64,000 nt of DNA from Actomonas aquatica. GTDB lineage: Bacteria > Verrucomicrobiota > Verrucomicrobiia > Opitutales > Opitutaceae. The position numbers were made by a program, and so were the translations under genes. The notes beneath the pieces are model-generated. The model was not told where the DNA came from. It worked only from the letters and a program-made list of their open reading frames with translations, and made no database searches. The stretch is taken from the NCBI RefSeq assembly GCF_019679435.2, contig NZ_CP139781.1, positions 5,266,001-5,330,000 on the forward strand, written 5' to 3'. This document shows, in pieces, positions 42,794 through 52,089 of this stretch (the first letter of the stretch is position 1; every line of letters begins with the position of its first letter).

Positions 42794-43903
42794 ATGGCCT
42801 CAACTTCCCACGAATTGAACGGTGCCGGCAACTGGGCCAGCGTCGCTCGGAAACCCTTTGGTGAAACCAAGTCAGGCGAGGCGACCGAGCTGTTTACGCT
42901 GACCAATGCCAAAGGTATGCGCGTCGAGATCACCAACTATGGCGGCATCATCGTGCGTTGGACGGCGCCGGACCGGGAGGGCAAGCTGGCCGACGTGGTG
43001 TTGGGCTACGATGACCTCGCGGCCTACGAAGCGGGCGGCGCGTATTTCGGCGCGGTGGTGGGGCGTTTCGGCAACCGCATCGCCGGGGGGCAGTTCACCT
43101 TGGACGACGAAACTTACACGCTGCCGACCAACAATGCGCCGGGCGGCATCCCGTGTCACTTGCACGGCGGGCCGGAAGGGTTTGATCGCAAAGTCTGGGC
43201 GGCCGAGGTGGCGGCGGAAGGCGAGTCGGCACGGCTGACTTTGAAGTTGGAGAGTCCGGCGGGGGAGGCGGGTTTTCCGGGCACTTTGGCGGTCACGGTG
43301 GTGTATTTGCTGAAGCCGGAGAATACGCTGGAGATCACCTACACGGCCACGACCGATGCGGCGACGCCGGTGAACCTTACTCAGCACACTTACTTTAACC
43401 TCGCGGGTGAGGGCACGATCGACGGACACATCCTGCAGATGCAGGGCGCGTCGCGTTACCTGCCGGTGGATGCGGGACAGATCCCGACCGGCGAACTCGC
43501 GCCGGTGGCGGGCACGCCGTTTGATTTTCTGGCGCCGCGCCCGCTGGGCGCGCGCATTGCGGAGGATCATCCGCAGATCAAGATCGGCTGCGGCTACGAC
43601 CACTGTTGGGTGTTTGACGATGCCGACGGCACGACGCACCTCGCGGCCAAAGTCATGGAGCCGATCTCGGGGCGGGTGCTCGAAGTGCTGACGACGGAGC
43701 CCGGCATGCAGGTTTACACCGGCGCGTTCATCAAGCCGGGCGACCAAGGCAAAGACGGCGCGATTTACGATGCGCGTTCGGGCTTTTGTCTTGAGACCCA
43801 GCACTTCCCGGACTCGCCCAATCAACCGACGTTTCCGTCGACGATTTTGCGGCCGGGCGAGACGTATCGGTCGGTGACGGCGTTTCGGTTTGGCACGATC
43901 TGA
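42794..43903 (+). CDS. galM: Aldose 1-epimerase
   Basis: 369 aa. GalM interconverts alpha and beta anomers of aldohexoses. Motifs: NYGGIIVRWTAPDREG, YFGAVVGRFGNRIAGG, HLHGGPEGFDRKVW (catalytic-site His), NLTQHTYFNLAG (second His), GCGYDHCWVFDD and GFCLETQHFPDSPNQ (catalytic Glu). No signal peptide, so cytoplasmic. It stands close to a glycosidase/symporter locus and probably serves the same sugar pathway. Confidence 0.95.
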   Translation: MASTSHELNGAGNWASVARKPFGETKSGEATELFTLTNAKGMRVEITNYGGIIVRWTAPDREGKLADVVLGYDDLAAYEAGGAYFGAVVGRFGNRIAGGQFTLDDETYTLPTNNAPGGIPCHLHGGPEGFDRKVWAAEVAAEGESARLTLKLESPAGEAGFPGTLAVTVVYLLKPENTLEITYTATTDAATPVNLTQHTYFNLAGEGTIDGHILQMQGASRYLPVDAGQIPTGELAPVAGTPFDFLAPRPLGARIAEDHPQIKIGCGYDHCWVFDDADGTTHLAAKVMEPISGRVLEVLTTEPGMQVYTGAFIKPGDQGKDGAIYDARSGFCLETQHFPDSPNQPTFPSTILRPGETYRSVTAFRFGTI

Positions 43904-43944
43904 CGGGGCGGCGCAATCTCGAGCCCGACCCACCGCAGGGGGGC

Positions 43945-44586
43945 TCAGAGTTCGAGCAGGCCGCGTTGCACGGCGGCGGTCACGGCTTCGGTGCGACCGG
44001 CGACCTGGAGTTTGCCGAGGATGTGTTTAAGGTGATCCTTCACCGTGTTCTCGGTGATGCCGAGGGTCGCGGCGATTTCCTTGTTGGCGAGGCCCTTGGC
44101 GGTCTCGCGCAGGACGTCGAGTTCGCGCGGGGTGAGGGCTTCAAAACGTTCGCGCACGGCGAGGCGACTGGCGACATCGCGCGGGATCCAACGACCGCCG
44201 CCACAGACCTGCCGAATGGCGGGGATCAAGTCGTCGCCAGTGGAGCTTTTGAGCAGATAACCGGAGGCACCGGCGGCGAGCGCGCCGTGGATATCCTCGT
44301 CGCCGTTGTAGGCGGTGAGCACGAGAATGCGGGCGGCGGGAAACTCGCGGCGAATCTGCTCGATCGCCTCACGTCCACCGAGCCCGGGCATGCGCAGGTC
44401 GAGCACGGCGAGGTCGGGCTGGTGTTCGCGAAAGAGTGCGACGGCCTGTTCGCCATCGCTGGCCTGCGCGATGACGGCGAGTTCCGGTTCACACTCGATG
44501 AGGGCAACCAAACCACTGCGCACGACGAAGTGATCGTCGGCGACGAGGATGCGCACGCGGGAGTGGGAAGAGGCAGGCGAAGTCAT
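43945..44586 (-). CDS. NarL/FixJ-family response regulator
   Basis: 213 aa from ATG 44586; longer upstream frames are antisense. Receiver domain with VADDHF, phospho-acceptor Asp63 in AVLDLRMPG, the Thr in LVLTAYN and Lys in GYLLKSS. The LuxR-type HTH covers the last 65 residues (LTPRELDVLRETAKGLANKE, TVKDHLKHILGKLQV). It overlaps the sensor kinase gene by 4 nt and the pair is divergent from the GH30 gene, so control of the sugar locus is a reasonable inference. Confidence 0.94.
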   Translation of the reverse strand: MTSPASSHSRVRILVADDHFVVRSGLVALIECEPELAVIAQASDGEQAVALFREHQPDLAVLDLRMPGLGGREAIEQIRREFPAARILVLTAYNGDEDIHGALAAGASGYLLKSSTGDDLIPAIRQVCGGGRWIPRDVASRLAVRERFEALTPRELDVLRETAKGLANKEIAATLGITENTVKDHLKHILGKLQVAGRTEAVTAAVQRGLLEL

Positions 44587-46850
44587 GACGTGGGACGGGG
44601 GACGACGAGTTGCAGGCGGGTGCCGCGGGACTGCGGGCCGGGCTCGAATGTAAGGATGGCATGGATACGGCGGGCGCGTTCCTGCATGCCGATGAGGCCG
44701 AAGTGACCCGATTGGCCAAGCTCGGCGGTGGGGGCGGGGGAGAAGCCGATGCCGTCGTCGGTGACGGTGAGGACAAGTTGGGTTGCGTCGGTGTGGAGGT
44801 GAAGTTGCACGGAGGCGGCGCGGGCGTGTTTGGCGATGTTGGTGAGGGCTTCCTGGCCGATGCGCAGGACGTTTTCCTCGACCACCTCGGGCCAGCGTGG
44901 CGGTGGGTAGGCGCAGTCGCAGTTGCAGGTGAGGCCGGCGGCCTCGGCGAGATGCTCGGCGCTGTGGCGCAGGGCGTCGGCGAGGTCGAATTGTTCGAGT
45001 TCGCGGGAGCGCAGGTCCCAGATCGAACGGCGCAGGTCCACCTGACTTTGTTGGAGGAGGAGACGGGCGGTCTGCAGGTGGTTGGCGGCGGCGCCGGCGT
45101 CGCGGGGCGCGAGTGTAGTGGCGGTTTGGAGACGCAGGGCGATGCCGGTGAGGGTTTGCTCGAGAGAGTCGTGGAGTTCGCGGGCGAGGCGGGTGCGTTC
45201 GGTGAGGGCACCTTTGAACTGCAGCTCGTCGGCTTTGCGTCCGGTGATCTCGACCTCGAGCTGGGCGGTGCGCTCGGCGACCTTGGTTTCGAGTAGCGCG
45301 TTGCGGCGGGCGTTGTGGAGGGACCAGGCCACGGCGAGAAAGAGGGCGAGTGCGGCGCCGCCGAGGGCGGTGAAAAGGCGGGCGGGCGTCCACCACGCGG
45401 GAGGTTCGAGCACGACGGCGTCGGCGTGCGTGGCGAGCAGCAGGTGAAGCGCGATCAGGCGGCCGGAGGCGTCGAGGGAGGATTGGCAGACGCCGTCGAC
45501 CTGGACGGTGGCGCCGACGGGGAGGTTGGGTGCCTGGCCGGGAGCGTGGGCGAGGTTGACCGTGACGCTGAGATCGTCGGCTTGGAGCAACCAGGAGGAT
45601 TCGATCAGATCGGTGGCGGGCAGCGGACGAAAGCTGGCGTCGAGGATATGGCCGACGAGGCGGATGCGTTCGCCGTGATGCAGGCCTTGGCGGAGTGCGG
45701 CGACCGGGGCGGGCAGTGGCGCGGGCTGAGGTGCGGAGTTGGTGGGGCGCAGGATGGCATCGCGCAGCACGGCGAGGTGGTTGTCGTATTCGATAAACCC
45801 GATGGCGGAGACCGCGGTGCCGACGGGCGGCAGGTCGGGTTGGATCGGATCGAGGCGTAGTCCGCCGGTTAAATCCTGCAGAAAGGCGAGGCCGTCGGGT
45901 CGTTGGAGGGTGAGCACGCCGGCGACGTGGACACGATTGGAGGACGTATTGCCCGGGCGGTATTGGGCGACGGCTTGAAGCGGGAGCGGTGCGGCGGACC
46001 ACGGGGGAGCTGACTCGGTGGAAAGTAGTTCGACGTCGGCGGGGCGCGGCACGTGCAGGCGCACATCCAACAACTGGCGGACGGGGGTGTGGTAAGTCGT
46101 GGCGGCGGTGCCGCTGACTTGTAACCGGGCTCCGAGGAGGGAATCGGGCGTGGCGTCGGGTAGCGAAGGAATGAAGACGGTGAGGCGGTAGCCCTCGACG
46201 GCGAGGATGAGGCGCCATTGGTTGGCGTCGAGGTGAGCCTGACGCACGGTGCCCACAATACGGATACGTTGGCAGTCCTCGCTGCCACTCATCAGGCGGT
46301 CGGCGGAAACGGGTCGAGCCGGCGGGAGGGGCGCCGGGCCGAGCACGCGCCACTGCGGCTCACCGATGACGGGGGCGAAGTCGCCGGGATGGGAGGTGCC
46401 GTGGATCTCGACGCGGGTGCCGGGGGCGGGGGCGGGTTCAGTGCGGGCGTCGACGTAGATGCCAGCGGTTTCGTCCTGCACAAAAAACTGGCCGTGCCAC
46501 GCTGGGTCGGCGGCGGTGACCACCCCGGTCACGGTGACAGGCAGCCCGGCGGCGGCACGTTCGGGCGAAAGGGCGAGCACGTCGGCCGCGTTGCGCAGCG
46601 TTTGCGCGGTGGTGACGGAACTGAGGGGCAGTGCAAGCAGGAGTCCGAGCCAAACCGCGCCGAGGCCGAGCCACCCCAGACGGGGGGCGAGGGGGGGAGC
46701 GGAGAGGAGGCGGGGCGGGATCACGTTGGAGTGCAGCTTGGGGTGGGGACGGGTGCGCGGGCAAATCCAAGCGCGACCGATCACCCGAAAGAGGGATGCG
46801 GGGGCGGGGGGCGAAACGCTACGATGAAAACCCTTCCGGTCGGCCCGCAT
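44583..46850 (-). CDS. HisKA_3-type sensor kinase with large extracytoplasmic OB-like domain
   Basis: 755 aa from the first ATG, 46850; a TTG at 46874 and later GTGs (46784, 46724) are alternatives, so the N-terminus is uncertain. A signal/membrane segment (LGLGAVWLGLLLALPLSS) precedes about 440 residues of repeated OB-fold-like units (VTVTGVVTA, IRIVGTVRQA, IRLVGHILDA). One helix (ARLFTALGGAALALFLAVAW) crosses the membrane, then a coiled coil, RLARELHDSLEQTL with the phospho-acceptor His, and a HATPase_c domain (VTDDGIGFSP, GLIGMQERA). Partner regulator is the overlapping downstream gene. Confidence 0.9.
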   Translation of the reverse strand: MRADRKGFHRSVSPPAPASLFRVIGRAWICPRTRPHPKLHSNVIPPRLLSAPPLAPRLGWLGLGAVWLGLLLALPLSSVTTAQTLRNAADVLALSPERAAAGLPVTVTGVVTAADPAWHGQFFVQDETAGIYVDARTEPAPAPGTRVEIHGTSHPGDFAPVIGEPQWRVLGPAPLPPARPVSADRLMSGSEDCQRIRIVGTVRQAHLDANQWRLILAVEGYRLTVFIPSLPDATPDSLLGARLQVSGTAATTYHTPVRQLLDVRLHVPRPADVELLSTESAPPWSAAPLPLQAVAQYRPGNTSSNRVHVAGVLTLQRPDGLAFLQDLTGGLRLDPIQPDLPPVGTAVSAIGFIEYDNHLAVLRDAILRPTNSAPQPAPLPAPVAALRQGLHHGERIRLVGHILDASFRPLPATDLIESSWLLQADDLSVTVNLAHAPGQAPNLPVGATVQVDGVCQSSLDASGRLIALHLLLATHADAVVLEPPAWWTPARLFTALGGAALALFLAVAWSLHNARRNALLETKVAERTAQLEVEITGRKADELQFKGALTERTRLARELHDSLEQTLTGIALRLQTATTLAPRDAGAAANHLQTARLLLQQSQVDLRRSIWDLRSRELEQFDLADALRHSAEHLAEAAGLTCNCDCAYPPPRWPEVVEENVLRIGQEALTNIAKHARAASVQLHLHTDATQLVLTVTDDGIGFSPAPTAELGQSGHFGLIGMQERARRIHAILTFEPGPQSRGTRLQLVVPRPTS

Positions 46851-46894
46851 GAGCGAGCGTCCGACGTCTCCCAACCCCTCGTTGTTTTCTCCCC

Positions 46895-48313
46895 ATGACC
46901 TCCCCGATTGGCTCTCTTTCTCATTTGGTAACGGCGGTTTCCGCCGCGGCGGCGCTCGGCGCGACCACGGCCTCGGCGGCCTCCACTTGGACCGCGTATG
47001 AAACCGCCCGTGACAACGACCATCGCTTAACTCCGATTGCAGCCGAAGCGGTGGGGGGAGAGGCCGCGCGCGCGACGCTGAGTTTTGAGCCGGCGGAGCA
47101 GTTTCAGACGATGGTGGGGTTTGGCGGCGCGTTGACGGAATCGTCGGCCTGGGTGCTGGAGCAGTTGCCGGCGGAACGGCGCGCGGAAGTGATTCGCCGC
47201 TATTTCGATCCGGCGGAGGGCATCGGCTACACGTTGGCGCGGACGCACATCAACTCCTGTGATTTTTCGCTGAACATGTGGTCGCTCGACGACGTGGCGG
47301 GCGACTATGATTTGCATCACTTTAGCCTCGATCCGATGCGACGCTGGGTGCTGCCGCTGATCCATCAGGCGCGCACGGCGGCGGGCGGTGATTCCCTGCG
47401 GTTGGTGGCCTCGCCGTGGAGCCCGCCGTATTGGATGAAGACCAATTATCGCATGGATGACGGCGGGTCGTTGCGGGGCGAGTATGCGCCGGTGTGGGCG
47501 GAGTTTTTTGTGAAGTTCGTGCAGGCGATGCAGGACGAGGAAGGCATTCCGGTGTGGGGCCTCACGGTGCAAAACGAACCGCAGGCGCACCAGGTGTGGG
47601 AGTCCTGCCTCTACACGCCGGAGCAGGAACGCGACTTCGTAAAAAACCACCTCGGTCCGGCGTTGGTGCGGGCGGGCATGAGTGACGTGAAGCTCATGGC
47701 GCTGGACCATAACCGCGACATTCTGGAGGTGCATGCGGATGCCTCGTTGGGTGATCCGGAAGCGGCGCAATACCTGTGGGGCCTCGGGTTGCACTGGTAT
47801 GTGAGCAACGACTTTGAGGCCTCCTCGCGGGTGCATGCAAAGTATCCGGACAAGCCGATTCTATTCACCGAAGGCTGCTGGGAAGGCGGCGACGCGATCG
47901 GCGCGTGGAAGCACGGTGAAGGCTACGCCCGGCAGATGATGGGCGACTTCCGCAATTGGGTGGTGGGCTTCATCGATTGGAACATCGTGCTCGATCAGCG
48001 CGGTGGTCCCAACCACGTGGGCAACTTCTGTGACGCGCCGGTGATCGTGAACACCGACACCCTGGAGGTGAGTTACGGCCCCTCGTTTTATTACATCGGG
48101 CACTTCAGCCGCTTTGTGAAACCGGGCGCGGTGCGCATCGCCTCGACCTGCGGAAATGAGAATCTGGATACGATCGCGTTTGCCAATCCGGATGGCGCGG
48201 TGGTTGTCGTGGTGATGAATGAGACCGACGCCCCGCAGCGCGTGGCGTTGGCGACGCTGGGCACGATCGAAGTGCCGGCGCGCGGCATTCGCACCTACGT
48301 CCAGAACCGCTGA
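46895..48313 (+). CDS. Secreted GH30-family glycoside hydrolase (glucosylceramidase-like)
   Basis: 472 aa. Signal peptide 1-30 (ends TTASAAS). The (beta/alpha)8 domain shows FQTMVGFGGALTESSAWVL, RTHINSCDFS, WSPPYWMKTN, the acid/base Glu228 in VQNEPQ, and the nucleophile Glu326 in LFTEGCWEG; a C-terminal beta domain ends the protein (VVVVMNETDAPQRVAL). The set matches GH30 subfamily 1-type beta-glucosidases/glucosylceramidases. It is followed by an SGLT-type symporter gene and a HAD phosphatase gene. Product probably enters the cell via the symporter. Confidence 0.93.
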   Translation: MTSPIGSLSHLVTAVSAAAALGATTASAASTWTAYETARDNDHRLTPIAAEAVGGEAARATLSFEPAEQFQTMVGFGGALTESSAWVLEQLPAERRAEVIRRYFDPAEGIGYTLARTHINSCDFSLNMWSLDDVAGDYDLHHFSLDPMRRWVLPLIHQARTAAGGDSLRLVASPWSPPYWMKTNYRMDDGGSLRGEYAPVWAEFFVKFVQAMQDEEGIPVWGLTVQNEPQAHQVWESCLYTPEQERDFVKNHLGPALVRAGMSDVKLMALDHNRDILEVHADASLGDPEAAQYLWGLGLHWYVSNDFEASSRVHAKYPDKPILFTEGCWEGGDAIGAWKHGEGYARQMMGDFRNWVVGFIDWNIVLDQRGGPNHVGNFCDAPVIVNTDTLEVSYGPSFYYIGHFSRFVKPGAVRIASTCGNENLDTIAFANPDGAVVVVVMNETDAPQRVALATLGTIEVPARGIRTYVQNR

Positions 48314-48482
48314 TGCCGCTGATTGGCGAAAGGCCAGTGCGCGGGTTTGAGCAAGATTTGGACAGACCCGCGGCTTGCGCTGCCGAGGTCGCGCTGGTCA
48401 GACTTCGCGTCGCGACCGCCCACCCACCGGGTGAGTGAGCCGCGTTCCATCCCACCCAAGCAAGCCCCCTCCTTCAACGTTC

Positions 48483-50210
48483 ATGCACCTCCTCGAAGTC
48501 GTTTTGTTTGTCACCGCCGTTGTCGGCGTCATCTGGCTCGGAATCTGGAAAAGTAAGGATTCCGCCGCTGACTCGGGCGCGAGCGGCTACTTCCTGGCCG
48601 GCCGCGGTCTGACCTGGTGGTTGGTGGGCTTCTCGCTCATCGCGGCCAACATTTCCACGGAGCAGTTTGTGGGCATGTCGGGTTCGTCGGCCAACTGGCT
48701 CGGCATGGCGATCGCGTCCTACGAATGGATGGCGGCGATCACGCTGGTGGTGGTGGCATTCTGGTTCCTGCCGAAGTTCCTGAAGGCGGGCCTCTACACC
48801 ATCCCGGAATTTCTGGAGTATCGCTTCGGCACGGTGTCGCGCATGGCGATGGCGATTCCGGCGATCGTGACGCTGGTGTTTGTGACGACCTCGTCGGTCA
48901 TTTTCTCGGGCGCGAAGTTTGTGTCGGCCTACTACCATGACGTGCCGGTGCTCAACAGCCTCACCGCCTGTTGCTGGCTGATCGCGATCTTCGCGGCGGT
49001 GTATGTGTATATCGGCGGTCTGCGCGCCTGTGCCTGGACGGACCTCGTGTGGGGCTCGGCGCTGATCGTGGGTGGTCTGATCGTGGCGGTGCTCGCGTTC
49101 AACGTGCTCGCCAACAAGCCGGCCGAAGAACTCATCCTGACCAAGGTCGCCAACTCTTCGGCGACGGTCGAGGATCTCGAAGCGGCCGGTCCGTGGGAAC
49201 GCTTTATGTTGCTCAACGACGGCAAGGATGGCGAAGCCGAGGTGCGCAACGGTGACAACCTTTCCGGCGGCAAGGTGCACATGGTGCGGCCGAAGGAAGA
49301 CAGTGACATTCCGTGGACGGCGTTGCTGGTGGGCCTGTGGATCCCGAACTTTTTTTACTGGGGCCTCAATCAATACATCGTGCAGCGCACGCTGGGCGCG
49401 AAGTCCTTGGCCGAGGGCCAGAAGGGCATCGTGTTTGCGGCCTTCCTGAAGCTGCTGATCCCGTTCGTGGTGGTGATTCCGGGCATCATGGCCTTCAACC
49501 TCTTCAGTGCGGAAATGGCGTTGCCCGGTGGGGGCTATGATTACGACGCGGCGTTCCCGGTGTTGGTGCGCGAGTTGGTGAAACCGCTGCCGTTGATCTC
49601 GTGGTTCGTGTTGGCGGCGCTGGCCGGTGCGGTGATCAGCTCGCTGGCCTCGATGCTCAACTCGGCTTCGACGATCGCGACGATGGACCTTTATGCCCGC
49701 TTCACTGGCGAGAAGGACGAGATGAAGCTCGTGCGCATGGGCAAGGTATTCGTGACGGTGTTCGTCGTGCTGGCGGCCCTGCTCGCGCCGCAGCTCAACA
49801 AGCTCACTTCGATCTTCGCCTACATTCAGGAATTCCAGGGCTTCATTTCGCCCGGCATTCTGGCGGTGTTCATCTTCGGTTTCTTCTCGCCGCGCACCCC
49901 GCGCTTCTTCGGCTGGCTGGGCATCGTGATCAACGCGGTGGCTTATGCGGCCTTCAAGTGGGTCGTCGGTCCGATCCTGGTGAACCAAGGCTGGTGGTAT
50001 TCGGAGGAGATGGCCTTCCTCGATCGCATGGCGTTGTGCTTCTTCCTCGTCATCGCCGTCGGTTTGGTGGTCACGAAGTTTGCCCCGCTGTCGCGTCCGG
50101 TGGAAATGCCAGTGAATAGCGCGATTGAGTTGAAGAGCTCCTCCGGCGCCAAGCTGGTGGGCATCGGCGTGTGTGTGCTCACGCTGATCTTCTACGTGAT
50201 CTTCTGGTAA
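48483..50210 (+). CDS. SSS-family sodium/sugar cotransporter (SGLT-like)
   Basis: 575 aa from ATG 48483; an upstream in-frame extension is hydrophilic and unlikely. About 14 helices. Signature segments: SGYFLAGRGLTWWLVGFSLIAANISTEQFVGMSG, split in the fold as TM1-2, YTIPEFLEYRFG, YIGGLRACAWTDLVWG, NFFYWGLNQYIVQRTLGAK and ISSLASMLNSASTIATMDLY. Sugar-specific SSS carriers of Verrucomicrobiota and Bacteroidetes look like this. It imports a sugar with sodium; position between GH30 and a HAD gene supports this. Confidence 0.93.
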   Translation: MHLLEVVLFVTAVVGVIWLGIWKSKDSAADSGASGYFLAGRGLTWWLVGFSLIAANISTEQFVGMSGSSANWLGMAIASYEWMAAITLVVVAFWFLPKFLKAGLYTIPEFLEYRFGTVSRMAMAIPAIVTLVFVTTSSVIFSGAKFVSAYYHDVPVLNSLTACCWLIAIFAAVYVYIGGLRACAWTDLVWGSALIVGGLIVAVLAFNVLANKPAEELILTKVANSSATVEDLEAAGPWERFMLLNDGKDGEAEVRNGDNLSGGKVHMVRPKEDSDIPWTALLVGLWIPNFFYWGLNQYIVQRTLGAKSLAEGQKGIVFAAFLKLLIPFVVVIPGIMAFNLFSAEMALPGGGYDYDAAFPVLVRELVKPLPLISWFVLAALAGAVISSLASMLNSASTIATMDLYARFTGEKDEMKLVRMGKVFVTVFVVLAALLAPQLNKLTSIFAYIQEFQGFISPGILAVFIFGFFSPRTPRFFGWLGIVINAVAYAAFKWVVGPILVNQGWWYSEEMAFLDRMALCFFLVIAVGLVVTKFAPLSRPVEMPVNSAIELKSSSGAKLVGIGVCVLTLIFYVIFW

Positions 50211-50275
50211 CGAAGCGCGCGGAAGTCGCGCCGAGGGTTGCAAGTTGGCGGGATGCGACCCTTGGCTGGAGGGCT

Positions 50276-50872
50276 ATGCAGATAGAATTTCCCGATCGCG
50301 GCTTCCGTGGCTACATCTTCGATCTCGATGGCACGCTCATCGATTCCATGCCGGTGCACTACCGGGCGTGGGATCTCGCCATGCAGGAGGCGGGCGTGCC
50401 GGGGACGCTCGATGAGGATCTGTTTTACAGCCTTGGTGGCGTGCCGACGCTGGGTGTGGCGGAGAAGATGGGGGAGCATTACGGCCTGACGATCGACGCC
50501 GCGGCGGTGTCGCACCGAAAGGAGAAGCTCTATCTGGACTGTCTGGCGGAGGTGAAGGTCATCGAGCCGGTGGCGGCGTTTGCGCGGGAGATGGCGAAGA
50601 CGCATCCGGTGGCGATCGCGACGGGCGGCGAGCCGCTCATCGCGCATCCGGCGATCAAAGCGGCGGGGTTGGATGATGTGTTTGAGATCGTGGTGACCCC
50701 GGAGGACGTGGCGCCGGGTCGCGGCAAACCGGCTCCAGACATGTTCCTCGAAGCGGCGCGACGCATGGGCGTGCCGCCGGCGGAGTGTGTGGTTTTTGAG
50801 GATGCGGTGCCGGGCATCAAAGCCGCCGAAGCCGCCGGCATGGCGGTGGTGCGGGTGCCGAGCCGCGGTTGA
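50276..50872 (+). CDS. HAD-superfamily phosphatase / beta-phosphoglucomutase-like
   Basis: 198 aa from ATG 50276. HAD motif I is IFDLDGTLIDSMPVHYRAW, motif II is IATGGE (Thr in place of Ser), Lys in RGKPAPD is motif III and VFEDAVPGIKAA is motif IV. The helical cap between motifs I and II is of the beta-PGM/YqaB type. It probably dephosphorylates a sugar phosphate. It follows the sugar symporter after 65 nt and may belong to its operon. Confidence 0.92.
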   Translation: MQIEFPDRGFRGYIFDLDGTLIDSMPVHYRAWDLAMQEAGVPGTLDEDLFYSLGGVPTLGVAEKMGEHYGLTIDAAAVSHRKEKLYLDCLAEVKVIEPVAAFAREMAKTHPVAIATGGEPLIAHPAIKAAGLDDVFEIVVTPEDVAPGRGKPAPDMFLEAARRMGVPPAECVVFEDAVPGIKAAEAAGMAVVRVPSRG

Positions 50873-50897
50873 ATTCGAGCGAGGCTCGGCGGCGGGC

Positions 50898-52034
50898 TCA
50901 GTTCTTCTCCGCTGTATCGAAACGGCGGATATGCACGGTGTCGCCGAGCTGCAGGTTCGCAGTTTCGGCAGCATTGGCCCAGTTGCGCGACAGCCAGTAG
51001 AAGCCGTCGGCGTTGGGGAAGACGACCCATTGGCCACGCTCGACATCGGAGAAGTCGGTGCCGTGGCGCACGCGGTAGGTTTCGTCGCCGGCGGTGAGGC
51101 GAGCCCAGAGACCGGAGGTGAGGCCGATGGCGGCGAAGTCGGCGGGTTGGGCGTTGAGCCAGACGTTGCCGTAGATGGCGGAGACGTCGGTGACAGTGGC
51201 GGTGAAGCCGCGGCCATCGGCGTCGAAGGTGACCGCGGAGTCGCGGGCGACGGGTTGCACGGTGCCGTCGTGCGGCGACGCTGGCGTCTGGGCGTCGTCG
51301 GGGAGGGCGCGGGAGCCGTGTTCGAGCCAGAGCTCCATGGCGCGGATGGCGTAAAGGCGCTCGGCTTGGTTCACATTGACGTGGCCATCGCGATCGACGC
51401 GAAAGAGGGCGGGGGCGGTGAGCGCGACCGAGGTCGGGCGCTGCAGGACGGTTTCGGTGTAGGCGCTGGGGCCTTCAAACTCGGAGCGGTTGGCGATGAA
51501 GAGCAGGGGATGGCGGGGCTGGAGGTTGACCGCGCCGGCGCCGTTGTCCTCGCGCAGATCGAGCGCGGCGCCGATGGCGATGAGACCGTCGTAGGGCGGT
51601 GACTCGGACTCGGCGAGCAGGGTGGCGATGGTGCCGCCCATGGAGTCGCCCATGACGATGGAGCGGGACGGCGGACCAAACTGGGCGCGAATGTGGGCGT
51701 GGAGATTGGCGAGGTCGGTGATGGCATCCTGCACAATGATGCCGTTGCGACGGTAGCTGGTTTTGGCGACGATCCAGCCCTCGGCGAGCAAGGTGGCGTA
51801 GGCGGCCTGAGCAGGGTTGAGGTCGGCGACGAGCGGGGCGGTTTCGGGGCGGTAGCCGTGGGCGATGAGGAGCAGGTTGCCATTCCAATCGGCGCGGGCG
51901 GCTGGCGCGGCGATGGTATATTTGGCACCTTCGATCTCACCGGTGAGGACGGTCGTGGCGGGCGCGGCGATAAGGCGCGGGAGCACCAGCAGGCCGAGGA
52001 GCAGGGCGGTGAAAGAAAGAGCAGGGCGGCGCAT
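50898..52034 (-). CDS. Exported alpha/beta-hydrolase fused to SAM_HAT_C-like domain
   Basis: 378 aa from ATG 52034. Signal peptide 1-24 (ends LIAAPA). Residues about 30-240 are an alpha/beta-hydrolase: LLLIAHGYRPET (oxyanion region), nucleophile Ser131 in GDSMGG, and an acid/His region near FRVDRDGHVNV. Residues about 266-371 match the C-terminal beta-barrel of SAM hydroxide adenosyltransferases (VTDVSAIYGNVWLNAQ, TDFSDVERGQWVVFPNADGF, NAAETANLQLGDTVHIR). The catalytic N-terminal domain of that enzyme is absent. I know of no standard enzyme with this pairing. Confidence 0.85.
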   Translation of the reverse strand: MRRPALSFTALLLGLLVLPRLIAAPATTVLTGEIEGAKYTIAAPAARADWNGNLLLIAHGYRPETAPLVADLNPAQAAYATLLAEGWIVAKTSYRRNGIIVQDAITDLANLHAHIRAQFGPPSRSIVMGDSMGGTIATLLAESESPPYDGLIAIGAALDLREDNGAGAVNLQPRHPLLFIANRSEFEGPSAYTETVLQRPTSVALTAPALFRVDRDGHVNVNQAERLYAIRAMELWLEHGSRALPDDAQTPASPHDGTVQPVARDSAVTFDADGRGFTATVTDVSAIYGNVWLNAQPADFAAIGLTSGLWARLTAGDETYRVRHGTDFSDVERGQWVVFPNADGFYWLSRNWANAAETANLQLGDTVHIRRFDTAEKN

Positions 52035-52089
52035 GGGAGCAGACGTATTTGGCTTTTGTGGGCTTGTCGAATGGTGTTGGGATGGCGGC

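Noticed and set aside
48474..50243. Minus-strand frame (589 codons) opposite the SGLT-like gene
   Set aside because: Arg/His/Gln-rich shadow of a membrane protein gene.
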